This document shows, in pieces, positions 1-7,753 of a stretch of 64,000 bases of DNA (positions are counted from its first letter, which is position 1; every line of letters starts with the position of its first letter). The stretch is taken from assembly GCA_964561165.1 (NCBI GenBank), contig CAZLOJ010000001.1, forward strand, positions 1 to 64,000. Reading direction: 5' to 3'. The position numbers were made by a program, and so were the translations under genes. Below the pieces are notes generated by a model. The model made no database searches, had not been told where the DNA came from, and was given only the letters and a program-made list of their open reading frames with translations. The DNA comes from IMCC26077 sp964561165. GTDB lineage: Bacteria > Actinomycetota > Actinomycetes > Nanopelagicales > Nanopelagicaceae.

Positions 1-365
1 ATTCCCGCTGCACGGAGGGCGCTAGCTCCACCACTTGCGATCGGATTTGGGTCAGAAACTGCATAGATGACTTTTTTAATCCCACTTGCTTTGATTGCTT
101 CGGTGCATGGCCCAGTTGCACCGTTGTGATTACATGGCTCAAGAGATACGTAAAGCGTCGCGTCATGCGCTCGCTCTCCTGCTGCTTGTAGCGCTATTAC
201 CTCGGCATGATCGTTAGAAATTTTCTTCTTATGCGCACCGGCGGCGATGAAATTTCCGTCGATGTCATAAATAGCTGCCGAAACATTGGGGTTATGTACG
301 CACCAGCCTGCAGCGTCGCGCGAGAGCGCAGCGAGATCGCCAAAGATTTCTTCGGTCGATTTCAT
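1..365 (-). CDS. ribD: Riboflavin biosynthesis deaminase RibD (partial, N-terminal part)
   Basis: This is the N-terminal deaminase part of the bifunctional pyrimidine deaminase/reductase of riboflavin synthesis; it runs off the left edge, so the reductase domain is not visible. The translation contains the zinc-binding HAE triplet (in SNDHAEVIAL) and the PCNHNGATGPC motif that supplies the two cysteine ligands. The start is the ATG at 365, preceded by a strong AGGGGGTG ribosome-binding site. An FMN riboswitch lies upstream on the same strand, which independently supports a riboflavin gene. Downstream rib genes would lie outside the window. Confidence 0.9.
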   Translation of the reverse strand, partial: MKSTEEIFGDLAALSRDAAGWCVHNPNVSAAIYDIDGNFIAAGAHKKKISNDHAEVIALQAAGERAHDATLYVSLEPCNHNGATGPCTEAIKASGIKKVIYAVSDPNPIASGGASALRAAG

Positions 366-369
366 TCGT

Positions 370-405
370 CACCCCCTCGCTCATTAATCAAGCGTTTTCG
401 GGGTG
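370..405 (-). promoter_or_regulatory. Hairpin predicted to sequester the ribD ribosome-binding site
   Basis: On the minus strand CACCCC (400-405) can pair with GGGGTG (370-375), which is the core of the ribD Shine-Dalgarno sequence. A small inner stem CGCT/AGCG can stack within the loop. No U-run follows the riboswitch, so this helix is the likely expression platform, blocking translation initiation when FMN is bound. The fold is inferred by eye. Confidence 0.5.
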
Positions 406-461
406 CGAAAAGAGAGATGCGCAACTGACGTGCTGAGAATTTCAGCCACGCAGCTGCAGTC

Positions 462-582
462 GTTATCTCTCATCCGGACTTTAACCGTCGGTCTCAGAAT
501 TTCACTGAGTCCACCGCCCACTGGCTGTGTGCGGGTCGCAGACTATAACTGCCGGTTCGGAATTACACCGACCCCGATAACC
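462..582 (-). ncRNA. FMN riboswitch (RFN element)
   Basis: The minus strand carries the conserved RFN blocks in order: a GGTTATCGGGG 5' arm, GTGTAATTCCGAACCGGC, a variable arm, GTGAAATTCTGAGACCGACGG, then GTTAAAGTCCGGATGAGAGA and the closing AACC-type arm. Spacing matches FMN aptamers. It lies about 100 nt upstream of ribD on the same strand and should repress riboflavin synthesis when FMN is plentiful. Confidence 0.95.
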
Positions 583-588
583 TTATGA

Positions 589-594
589 ATTGTA
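589..594 (-). promoter_or_regulatory. Candidate -10 box of the ribD transcript
   Basis: TACAAT on the minus strand ends 6-7 nt before the first base of the riboswitch, exactly where a -10 element would start a transcript at about 582. No convincing -35 hexamer is seen. Confidence 0.45.
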
Positions 595-626
595 GAGGAT
601 GTTCGACTAACCATCCACGCCAGGAG

Positions 627-715
627 CGGAGACGAGAGGATTTGAACCTCCGAACCATTTTCATGGTTACCTCATTAGCAGTGAGGCGCACTCGACCGGG
701 CTATGCGACGTCTCC
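627..715 (-). tRNA. tRNA-Ser (anticodon GCT)
   Basis: A class II tRNA with acceptor stem GGAGACG/CGTCTCC, discriminator G, a long variable arm, the T-loop GGTTCAAATCC and anticodon GCT in the loop CTGCTAA. No CCA is encoded. The G discriminator and long variable arm are serine identity features. Confidence 0.95.
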
Positions 716-742
716 AAGTGTTAGGGGTAAGTCTACCCCCTA

Positions 743-1606
743 TCAAATACCCAATTTCTTGCGGTCGATGAGGTGAACCGGGTGGTAGCCGTAGGCAGAA
801 ATCCAACGCGAGCAATCAGTTAGCGAACCATAACCTGGAATCTCTCGAAGCACCTTAGTTTTTGGATGGAATTTGGCCAACATCTCGCTCGTTGGATATG
901 GAGCCGTGGTGTCAGGTGCGGTGAAGTTATAGGTATGTGATCCAGTGGAATTACCCGCAAGAATCGCAAGTATCCCGTGTGCAGCATCGCGCACATCGAG
1001 ATAACCCCAAAGGATCTTCGCTGCCACCGTAACGGTTTCTTCATCACCATCTCGCTGTGCAATCGCATGATCTTCGATTGCTTTCTCCGTGTTGCAGAAT
1101 GGAAAACGAAGACCGACATAAGCAGTTTTCGAACGGTTAGCCCACATATCTGCAGTTCGTTCATTGACCTCTTTGCAGAGCGCATAACTCTCGTAATGAT
1201 GTAACGGCAGCGATTCATCAAAAGGTGCAAATTCTGGAGAGGTCCATGGACCAGACCATGCCGTGCCATAAATGGAGAGTGATGAAGCATAAATAACGAC
1301 TCTCACATTATTGGAAGCAGCTTTTGCAAATACTTTATACGTACAAGAGACATTATTATCGAACACTTCGAAATCTTGATCATCAAATGGACGCGGAATC
1401 GATCCAAGATGCACGATTGCGTCAACATTGAAATCGAGTGAATTAACGAAGGCATCATCTGTTAATTCACCAATTATGAAGTTGACTCCCGCAGGAATAT
1501 CTCCACCCTTACGATCGGTAGCAGTTACCTGGTGCCCTGCCGCAGCAAGTGTCTTCATAACTTCGGTACCAATGAGCCCTGTGGCTCCTGTGAGGAGAAT
1601 TTTCAT
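743..1606 (-). CDS. NAD(P)-dependent epimerase/dehydratase (extended SDR)
   Basis: An extended short-chain dehydrogenase of about 287 residues. The N-terminal GATGLIGTEV is the GxxGxxG dinucleotide-binding motif. YESYALCKE holds the catalytic YxxxK and an upstream serine lies in YASSLSIYG. The family acts on nucleotide sugars or uronates; the substrate cannot be read from sequence. The ATG at 1606 is preferred because the Rossmann strand (KILLTGATG) begins at once; a GTG six bases earlier is possible. It is the last gene of the minus-strand cys/sulfotransferase set, 9 nt after the sulfotransferase, so it may make or modify the sugar that is sulfated. Confidence 0.8.
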   Translation of the reverse strand: MKILLTGATGLIGTEVMKTLAAAGHQVTATDRKGGDIPAGVNFIIGELTDDAFVNSLDFNVDAIVHLGSIPRPFDDQDFEVFDNNVSCTYKVFAKAASNNVRVVIYASSLSIYGTAWSGPWTSPEFAPFDESLPLHHYESYALCKEVNERTADMWANRSKTAYVGLRFPFCNTEKAIEDHAIAQRDGDEETVTVAAKILWGYLDVRDAAHGILAILAGNSTGSHTYNFTAPDTTAPYPTSEMLAKFHPKTKVLREIPGYGSLTDCSRWISAYGYHPVHLIDRKKLGI

Positions 1607-1615
1607 AGCCACAAT

Positions 1616-2725
1616 CTAGATTATTTTCCGCTTGATGCGTAGTGCCTTGTACTTCGCTCGTCGTAGCAACTCCTTAAGCAGAACTGAACCTGCCATCCTT
1701 TTCACAGAGCGACTACTTGAACCAAGGATCGCCTCTGCCGCGACCACAAGAGGAATACTTGTCACGGGCTGATTCTCTCCAACGGGGGTCGTTTCACCAC
1801 TTGCCCGCTCCAAGTCACCAAGGACCTCGATTCCTAACCCTCGAATCTGGGTGATGGACTTCTGATTCTCCGCAAGCGCCGCCTCTACCGCCCACGCTGG
1901 AGTTAACAATTTTGTCACTGTATCTCCAGAGTAATCATTATTCGCAAGTCGAGTGAATGCACCTTCACGAACAAACATCTCATAATCGGCCCACGGGCGC
2001 TCTTTTGGAAATCTTTTGTTCACTTCAAGCAATAGCGCGGTCTCTTCCAATGTCAACGAGCGATTCTTTCGAGTGTTCTCATCCGCCCGAATTAAAGTGC
2101 GCTCAATCCCTAACACATCGGCAAATGAATCGTAGAGAAAGTTAGGATTCTTCTCATCTGCCACAATCACTTTGATGTTATCTGCACCAAATACCTCGAC
2201 CCACTTTGATAGGACTTCTCCATGTCGGTGTCGCTCCCAAAATGTCGGCGTGTGATTTTTGTGCTCACTTTCCTTGAAAACTCCAAGTAACCATTTTTCA
2301 TAGTCAGCCTTGATCCCATACTTTAAATATTGCTGGTATGAGGAGGAAAGAAGTTTATGTAGGGGGCGCCACGTGAAAATCACTTTATTCTCAGCCTTAC
2401 TAAAAGCGCCTTTCATCGTGCGAATCTCTTCGATAGTTAACTCAGAGAAGAATTCGGAACTAATGAGAGCGGCTTCTTTCGCTCTCTTGACCTGCGTCAC
2501 CAAATGATTCCACTCCGAAATCGGTGTCTTCTTACCACCTTTATCTTTCCAACCCCATACCCGCTCATGGAGCGCCCACGCTGGACGGTGATGTCCTTCA
2601 CCGCGCGCATAAGGATAGGTGATTCCTGCCAGACTTAAATCACTTCTTGATTCCCTGCAAATTGTTTGAATTCCAGTGGTTCCAGTCTTATGAAATCCTG
2701 CGTGTATAAAAATTTTTTTAGCCAC
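1616..2725 (-). CDS. Sulfotransferase family protein
   Basis: A 369-residue protein whose N-terminus (FIHAGFHKTGTTGIQ) carries the 5'-phosphosulfate-binding loop of PAPS-dependent sulfotransferases. VIFTWRPLHKLLSSSYQQY near residues 110-130 resembles the 3'-phosphate-binding R...S motif. The acceptor is unknown; bacterial members sulfate glycans, lipids or small molecules. It starts with GTG, overlapping the stop of the TauE-like gene by one base (TAGTG), so translation is probably coupled. Its position directly behind cysD and cysNC, which make PAPS, strongly supports the call. Confidence 0.8.
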   Translation of the reverse strand: MAKKIFIHAGFHKTGTTGIQTICRESRSDLSLAGITYPYARGEGHHRPAWALHERVWGWKDKGGKKTPISEWNHLVTQVKRAKEAALISSEFFSELTIEEIRTMKGAFSKAENKVIFTWRPLHKLLSSSYQQYLKYGIKADYEKWLLGVFKESEHKNHTPTFWERHRHGEVLSKWVEVFGADNIKVIVADEKNPNFLYDSFADVLGIERTLIRADENTRKNRSLTLEETALLLEVNKRFPKERPWADYEMFVREGAFTRLANNDYSGDTVTKLLTPAWAVEAALAENQKSITQIRGLGIEVLGDLERASGETTPVGENQPVTSIPLVVAAEAILGSSSRSVKRMAGSVLLKELLRRAKYKALRIKRKII

Positions 2726-3480
2726 TACCCCGTCACCAACCTGTATCCATTGATTACGATGATAGCTACCGAGATCGCAATTCCCAAAGGTTTTCTTGGC
2801 AACTTACTGACCAGCAATGCAGCAACTGGTGCCATCAATACACCACCGATAGCCAGCCCCGCAATCACTTCCCAATCAACTTCTAGGCGGCTGAGCTGTA
2901 ATGCAAAACCAGCGGTTGCCGAGAGGGCTACGACAAACTCAGCGGCGCTCACCGTTCCAATTACCTTGCGTGGCTCAGTCTGAGTGCTGACTAACAGCGT
3001 TGGAGTAACAACTGGTCCCCAACCTCCACCACCTGCTGCATCGACAAAGCCTCCAGAGAAGCCTAAAAACTTTATATAGCGAGAGTTGATTGGTGCGTTA
3101 GGAAAAAGCGTTCCTTGTCCAAAAAAAATATTACGAAAAAGCAAGAGAAAACCAAGAACTAGCAAGATTGTGGAGATAAAAACTTTTCCGCGCTCTAAAC
3201 TTAATGAGGCAAGAAATGTCGCTCCTAAAAAAGCCCCTAAGCCACCCGGGACTGCTAACCAAAGTAAGATTTTCTTATCGACGTTATCTCGTCTCCAATG
3301 GGCAATACCAGAGGCAAGAGTGGTACCTATCTCAGCAACATGTACCGCAGCCGATGTTACAACTGCAGAGGCGCCTAAAGTGATCAGGAGAGTTGAGCTG
3401 GTAAGCCCAAACCCCATTCCGAGCGCACCATCAACTAACTGCGCAATCGAACCCGCTAGAACAAATATTAGAATTGTCAT
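2725..3480 (-). CDS. TauE/SafE family sulfite/anion permease
   Basis: A 251-residue, very hydrophobic protein with about eight membrane segments and the glycine-rich N-terminal half (QLVDGALGMGFGLT) and repeat (GFVDAAGGGGWGPVVTP) typical of the TauE/SafE family. Members move sulfite, sulfate, sulfoacetate or related anions across the inner membrane. Here it sits between cysNC (4-nt overlap) and the sulfotransferase (1-nt overlap), so sulfate uptake for PAPS synthesis is a reasonable inference; export of a sulfur product is the alternative. Confidence 0.85.
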   Translation of the reverse strand: MTILIFVLAGSIAQLVDGALGMGFGLTSSTLLITLGASAVVTSAAVHVAEIGTTLASGIAHWRRDNVDKKILLWLAVPGGLGAFLGATFLASLSLERGKVFISTILLVLGFLLLFRNIFFGQGTLFPNAPINSRYIKFLGFSGGFVDAAGGGGWGPVVTPTLLVSTQTEPRKVIGTVSAAEFVVALSATAGFALQLSRLEVDWEVIAGLAIGGVLMAPVAALLVSKLPRKPLGIAISVAIIVINGYRLVTG

Positions 3481-5300
3481 GAGAGCAACCGCATTACTTC
3501 AGCGACATTCACTGCTAAATCCCGATTTCCATCTATCACTAACTCGGGATTTACGGGTGGCTCATACTCCTGTCCCACACCTGTGAGGTTGGGTAACTCT
3601 CCACTTTTTGCTTTTTTATACAAACCTTTGGGATCGCGTTGTGCGCAAACCTCCGCTGAAGTGTTGACCCACACTTGTACGAATTGGTCGGGCTCAAAGA
3701 GAGCGCGTGCCGCTTGACGATCAACCTCAAAAGGACTGACCAGAGCAACAATCACTATCAATCCAGCATCCACGAAAAGGCGGGCAATTTCGGCGACTCG
3801 ACGAACATTCTCCGCTCTATCCTCGGGCGTAAACCCAAGGTCTTTATTAATTCCCAATCGAACATTGTCGCCATCCAAGATGTAGCAATGTTTTCCTTCA
3901 GCGAAAAGTTCTTTCTCTACCTGATTCGCAATTGTTGATTTTCCTGAACCACTTAGGCCTGTTAACCAAATTACTTTTGCCTTTTGATTCTTTAGCAAAG
4001 CTCGCTCAGTAGAAGTTATTTCATAATTATGTCGAGTGATGTTGCTGCTTCGTCGGAGCGTATGTAGAAACATTCCTGCTCCGCTACTCTGCATAGACTT
4101 GCGGTCAATCAAAATGAAGTTTCCCGTATTTCGAGATGAGAGATAATTTCGAAGCGCGACTGGTCTATCGGTGGCAATCTCAACTTCACCAATTTCATTC
4201 ATGTGAAGCGATTTCGCCATCTCTGTACCGCCTTCGACGATTTTCTGTTTACCCTTAATTGCTGTAACAATTGCTGGCACTATCGTTGAACCTGCTTGAA
4301 GTAGATAAGAACGGCTGAGCACTAAAGGTTCTTCATCTAGCCAGACAAGATTTGCTATAAATCTATCGGTGCCATCATCTTGTGTTTGATTGGAGACTAA
4401 AACATCTCCACGTGAAACATCGACCTCTTTTTCAAATATCAAGACTGCTGTTTCGCCTGCGTGAATCTCATTCTTCCGTTCTTGATACTTGATGATTTCT
4501 GAGATTTTTACCGACAACTTACTTGGCAATACCTTCAGAGTTTCGCCCACGCGAAGTGTTCCGCTCTCCAATGTGCCGCTGACTCCACGAAAATTATCAG
4601 CCCGGGCTATTGATTGAACTCTAAAGTGTTGTTCCGAAACGATATTGGAGGCAGGTTCCCAGTTTTCGATTGCCTCTAAAAGTGTTGGGCCTTTATACCA
4701 AGGAAGGTTCTTGCTTGCGAAAGAGACGTTATCGCCTGCCAGAGCGCTAACTGGGATCGCTATTAATTCCTTAATTGTTAGGTGTGCGACTTTTTCTTGT
4801 AACGTTTTCACTAAATCTTGATAAACATCTTCTCTGTAATTAACCGCATCAAGTTTGTTAATCACAATCACTATTCGATCAACCCCTGCTAGTGAGCAAA
4901 TTGCTGTGTGGCGCAACGTTTGAGTTCGGATCCCTCGTGTGGCGTCGACAAGCACTAGAGCGATATTCGCACGTGACGCTGCGACAACCATGTTTCGGGT
5001 GTACTGCTCATGGCCAGGTGCATCAGCAATAATCAATCGATTGCCGTTTCGCAGATTCATCGAACGATAGGCAACATCAATCGTTATTCCCTGTTCACGT
5101 TCGGCTTCCAACCCATCGGTCAACAAGCTGAAATCGATCTCGCCGGCAGGGATGGTGGAGCCGGTGCGTCTTACCTTCTTTGCCGAATCAACTGTGTCGT
5201 GGGGGACGCTATCTGTTTCAACGAGTAATCGGCCAATTAGCGTGCTTTTCCCATCATCAACGCTGCCACAAGTCACAAGTCGAGTAAGAGCAGAGGACAT
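3477..5300 (-). CDS. cysNC: Bifunctional sulfate adenylyltransferase subunit 1 / adenylylsulfate kinase
   Basis: A 607-residue fusion. Residues 1 to about 430 are the CysN GTPase of ATP sulfurylase: P-loop GSVDDGKSTLIGRLL, DAPGHEQYTRNM (G3) and NKLD (G4), followed by beta-barrel domains. From about 435 to the end is APS kinase (CysC): LSGSGKSTIANQ, then DGDNVRLGINKDLGFT. It activates sulfate to APS together with CysD and phosphorylates it to PAPS. The start ATG overlaps the cysD stop (TGATG). No APS/PAPS reductase or sulfite reductase is present in the window, so the product may serve sulfation rather than cysteine synthesis. Confidence 0.95.
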   Translation of the reverse strand: MSSALTRLVTCGSVDDGKSTLIGRLLVETDSVPHDTVDSAKKVRRTGSTIPAGEIDFSLLTDGLEAEREQGITIDVAYRSMNLRNGNRLIIADAPGHEQYTRNMVVAASRANIALVLVDATRGIRTQTLRHTAICSLAGVDRIVIVINKLDAVNYREDVYQDLVKTLQEKVAHLTIKELIAIPVSALAGDNVSFASKNLPWYKGPTLLEAIENWEPASNIVSEQHFRVQSIARADNFRGVSGTLESGTLRVGETLKVLPSKLSVKISEIIKYQERKNEIHAGETAVLIFEKEVDVSRGDVLVSNQTQDDGTDRFIANLVWLDEEPLVLSRSYLLQAGSTIVPAIVTAIKGKQKIVEGGTEMAKSLHMNEIGEVEIATDRPVALRNYLSSRNTGNFILIDRKSMQSSGAGMFLHTLRRSSNITRHNYEITSTERALLKNQKAKVIWLTGLSGSGKSTIANQVEKELFAEGKHCYILDGDNVRLGINKDLGFTPEDRAENVRRVAEIARLFVDAGLIVIVALVSPFEVDRQAARALFEPDQFVQVWVNTSAEVCAQRDPKGLYKKAKSGELPNLTGVGQEYEPPVNPELVIDGNRDLAVNVAEVMRLLS

Positions 5301-6205
5301 CAGAAATACCCCTCTGTCTTCTTCTTTTCCATCGAATCTTCTTTGTCTCCATCAATGAGACGCGTCGCACGCTCACTGAGTTTTACTTCAGAGATCTCTT
5401 CTAATATCGATTCAAGAGTATCTGCATCCGACGTGACTCCTGCCGTCAATGGATAACAGCCCAGCGTGCGAAATCGAATCTTACTTTTAACGGGCACTTC
5501 ATTCGGTTGCAACGGATAACGCTCATCATCAACCATAATGATTTGGCTACCGCGCATCACAATGGGGCGCTCTTTTGCAAAATACAGGGGATTGATCTCA
5601 ATGTTGTTCTGATAGATGTACTCCCATACATCAATTTCAGTCCAGTCCGAGATGGGAAAGACTCGCATAGTCTGACCAGGAGCTAAGCGAGTGTTATATG
5701 TTCGCCATAATTCAGGTCGTTGTGCCCGCGGCTCCCATCGGTGACCACTTTCGCGGACGCTGAAAATTCTCTCCTTGGCCCGACTCTTCTCTTCATCTCG
5801 ACGAGATCCACCTATCGCAGCATCAAATTGATATTTATCTAATGCTTCACGGAGCGCTACGGTTTTCATAATTCTTGTGTATTCAGAAATGCTCGTTGAA
5901 AAAGGGGTCACACCTTCTCGAGCGCCCTGGAGATTTGTGTGAATAATTAATTTCACACCATACTTTTCAACAATTTTATCTCTAAAGGAAATCATCTCTT
6001 TGAATTTCCACGTGGTGTCGATGTGCATCAAGGTGAAAGGAATATCTGCAGGGTAAAAAGCTTTTTTAGCTAAATAGAGTAAGACCGACGAATCTTTGCC
6101 TATTGAATAGAGCATTACTGGATTAGAGAAAGAAGCTGCGGTCTCCCGAAGAATCTCAATTGATTCTTCTTCAAGTGCTTTCAAAACAGCAGCAGTTGGT
6201 CGCAC
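5300..6205 (-). CDS. cysD: Sulfate adenylyltransferase subunit 2
   Basis: A 301-residue ATP-pyrophosphatase-type protein, the catalytic small subunit of ATP sulfurylase. MLYSIGKDSSVLLYL holds the PP-loop SxGKDS motif; the family blocks GGSRRDEEKSRAKER and PISDWTEIDVWEY are intact, and the length is normal. The start is GTG at 6205, with AGAGGA about 8 nt upstream. It is the first gene of the minus-strand set cysD-cysNC-tauE-like-sulfotransferase-epimerase. Confidence 0.95.
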   Translation of the reverse strand: MRPTAAVLKALEEESIEILRETAASFSNPVMLYSIGKDSSVLLYLAKKAFYPADIPFTLMHIDTTWKFKEMISFRDKIVEKYGVKLIIHTNLQGAREGVTPFSTSISEYTRIMKTVALREALDKYQFDAAIGGSRRDEEKSRAKERIFSVRESGHRWEPRAQRPELWRTYNTRLAPGQTMRVFPISDWTEIDVWEYIYQNNIEINPLYFAKERPIVMRGSQIIMVDDERYPLQPNEVPVKSKIRFRTLGCYPLTAGVTSDADTLESILEEISEVKLSERATRLIDGDKEDSMEKKKTEGYF

Positions 6206-6269
6206 GTAGACATCCTCTCAAAAAAGTAATCCCAGCTCTTTACATGAGTGTGTGAATATGCTGAGAAAG

Positions 6270-6307
6270 AAAATCCCCACACCGTAGAGTTTCGATGCGG
6301 GGATTTC
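6270..6307 (-). terminator. Rho-independent terminator of the HU gene
   Basis: Reading the minus strand, AAATCCCCGC pairs with GTGGGGATTT across a 16-nt loop, and the distal arm ends in a T-rich run (TTTTCTTT). It lies 15 nt after the HU stop codon and separates HU from cysD. Confidence 0.75.
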
Positions 6308-6321
6308 TTAATTACTTCTGA

Positions 6322-6594
6322 TTAGTTAACTGCATCCTTGAAAGCCTTTGATGGAGAAACTTTGATCTTCTTGCCAGCGGCAATCGTCATCGTCTCACCG
6401 GTACGAGGATTCCGTCCCTGACGTGCTGGGCGGGAAACCACCTCAAATGAGGCGAAGCCCGGGATGGCTACTTTGTCGCCCTTAACAAGAGCTGCCTGAA
6501 TTGAATCAATGATTGCCTTGAGGACGTTATCGACCTGGCTGGCTGGCATCTTGGTCCGCTCAGCTGCTGCTGCGACGAGTTCACCTTTGTTCAT
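6322..6594 (-). CDS. hup: Histone-like DNA-binding protein HU
   Basis: A 90-residue HU/IHF family protein of normal length. It begins MNKGELVAAAAERTKM, and has the beta-arm signature GFASFEVVSRPARQGRNPRTGE including the DNA-intercalating proline in RNP. It lacks the long lysine/alanine-rich C-terminal tail of mycobacterial HupB. A strong AGGAGAGAG site precedes the ATG. It is a single-gene unit with its own terminator. Confidence 0.95.
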   Translation of the reverse strand: MNKGELVAAAAERTKMPASQVDNVLKAIIDSIQAALVKGDKVAIPGFASFEVVSRPARQGRNPRTGETMTIAAGKKIKVSPSKAFKDAVN

Positions 6595-6779
6595 ATCTCT
6601 CTCCTTGCTAGAAGATGGCCTTTGGCTTGATAGCTAGGTCGCCAAAAAGCCTTGACTTGAACCCTAGCCCCAGAACCCGCCTAAATAGCGGAGATTCCCC
6701 CATAGCCCGCTCGGGCGTGTTGAAAATGGCTGGTCAGAGGGGAGAGGGTGAAAGCGGCGACGGGCAGAGCCTTGCGGGG

Positions 6780-7748
6780 CTACTGCCCCGCAGCTGGCCA
6801 ATTCTCTCCGAAGAATTCAATACTCCGATTCATCGCTTTGGACCAGCCAGCCATCAGGTTATGCCCTTCGCCTTTATAGATATGGAGCGTCACATCTTTA
6901 TCCAAAGCCTTGAGCCCGCGCACAGCAGCCCGCGCCCACCGCACCGGGCAGCTCGCATCCTTATCGCCGTGATGGATCATGATTGGCGCGCTCACCTGTG
7001 ACCAGTAATTCTTTGGCGAGACGCTCGCCCAGAAGTTCGGATTATCTTCAGGAAGTCCAACGAATTTCACAATTGGATTCGCACGTTCAGGATTGCCACG
7101 CCCCCACTTGTTGAAATTCTCTACGTGGTTAGCGCTTGTGGGTGCAAAGAGTGCGTATGAAGAGAAGACTCCCTGAGCGCTGGTTGCGACAGCAACATTA
7201 AAACCGATGCCACCGCCCATTGAACGTCCCATGTAGGAAATCTTGCTCTTATCAAGAGTCCGAATCTTTGAATTCTTTAAGGCTAATCCTGCATTGATAA
7301 CGTCGGCACTGTAATCCATCCGAAACTTCAATTGACTATCTGGATCATCGTCACCAAATGAATGGTTGCGGTAATCGGTATGGAGTACGACAAAACCACG
7401 CGCGGCTAAATAATCTTGCTCCCGACGCATTCCTTGACCATTCTTATAGATATTAGGGTTGATGTACCCGTGCCCTAAGACAACGCCAGGAAATGGTCCT
7501 TTCCCTTTTGGCGTGTATAGAACTCCGGAGACTTTAAGGTCATCGCTGCGGTAGGTCACTGAATGTTTGGTGTAGGTACTTGTTTGAGTTAATAATTTAA
7601 TAAGCGTCAAATCTGAACCATTAAATTTTTTCGCTGCAAGCGCAGCAAGTGAAACTTCGGCAGGAGTGAGCCCTGTAGCTGAAACGCTCGAAGTAAAAAT
7701 AGCTGTGAATGAAATCAGAGGTACAAAAAAACGAAGAACGTTACGCAT
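6780..7748 (-). CDS. Secreted alpha/beta hydrolase (prolyl oligopeptidase/dienelactone hydrolase-like)
   Basis: A 322-residue protein with an N-terminal signal peptide ending near SSVSA (residues 1-24). The nucleophile elbow is YMGRSMGGG (GxSxG type), VVLGHGY forms the oxyanion region, HHGDKDASCPV supplies the acid and GEGHNLM the catalytic His. It probably hydrolyses esters or short peptides outside the membrane; the substrate is unknown. It follows the aldehyde dehydrogenase gene by 5 nt on the same strand and could be co-transcribed. Confidence 0.8.
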   Translation of the reverse strand: MRNVLRFFVPLISFTAIFTSSVSATGLTPAEVSLAALAAKKFNGSDLTLIKLLTQTSTYTKHSVTYRSDDLKVSGVLYTPKGKGPFPGVVLGHGYINPNIYKNGQGMRREQDYLAARGFVVLHTDYRNHSFGDDDPDSQLKFRMDYSADVINAGLALKNSKIRTLDKSKISYMGRSMGGGIGFNVAVATSAQGVFSSYALFAPTSANHVENFNKWGRGNPERANPIVKFVGLPEDNPNFWASVSPKNYWSQVSAPIMIHHGDKDASCPVRWARAAVRGLKALDKDVTLHIYKGEGHNLMAGWSKAMNRSIEFFGENWPAAGQ

Positions 7749-7753
7749 GTTTT

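Noticed and set aside
820..1290. 156-residue open frame inside the epimerase gene
   Set aside because: Same strand, shifted frame of a gene with clear SDR motifs; no motif or ribosome-binding site of its own.
6774..6791. GCGGGGC-TACT-GCCCCGC hairpin over the stop codon of the secreted hydrolase as a terminator
   Set aside because: A strong stem but no U-run after it on the minus strand; it may affect mRNA ends but I cannot support termination.
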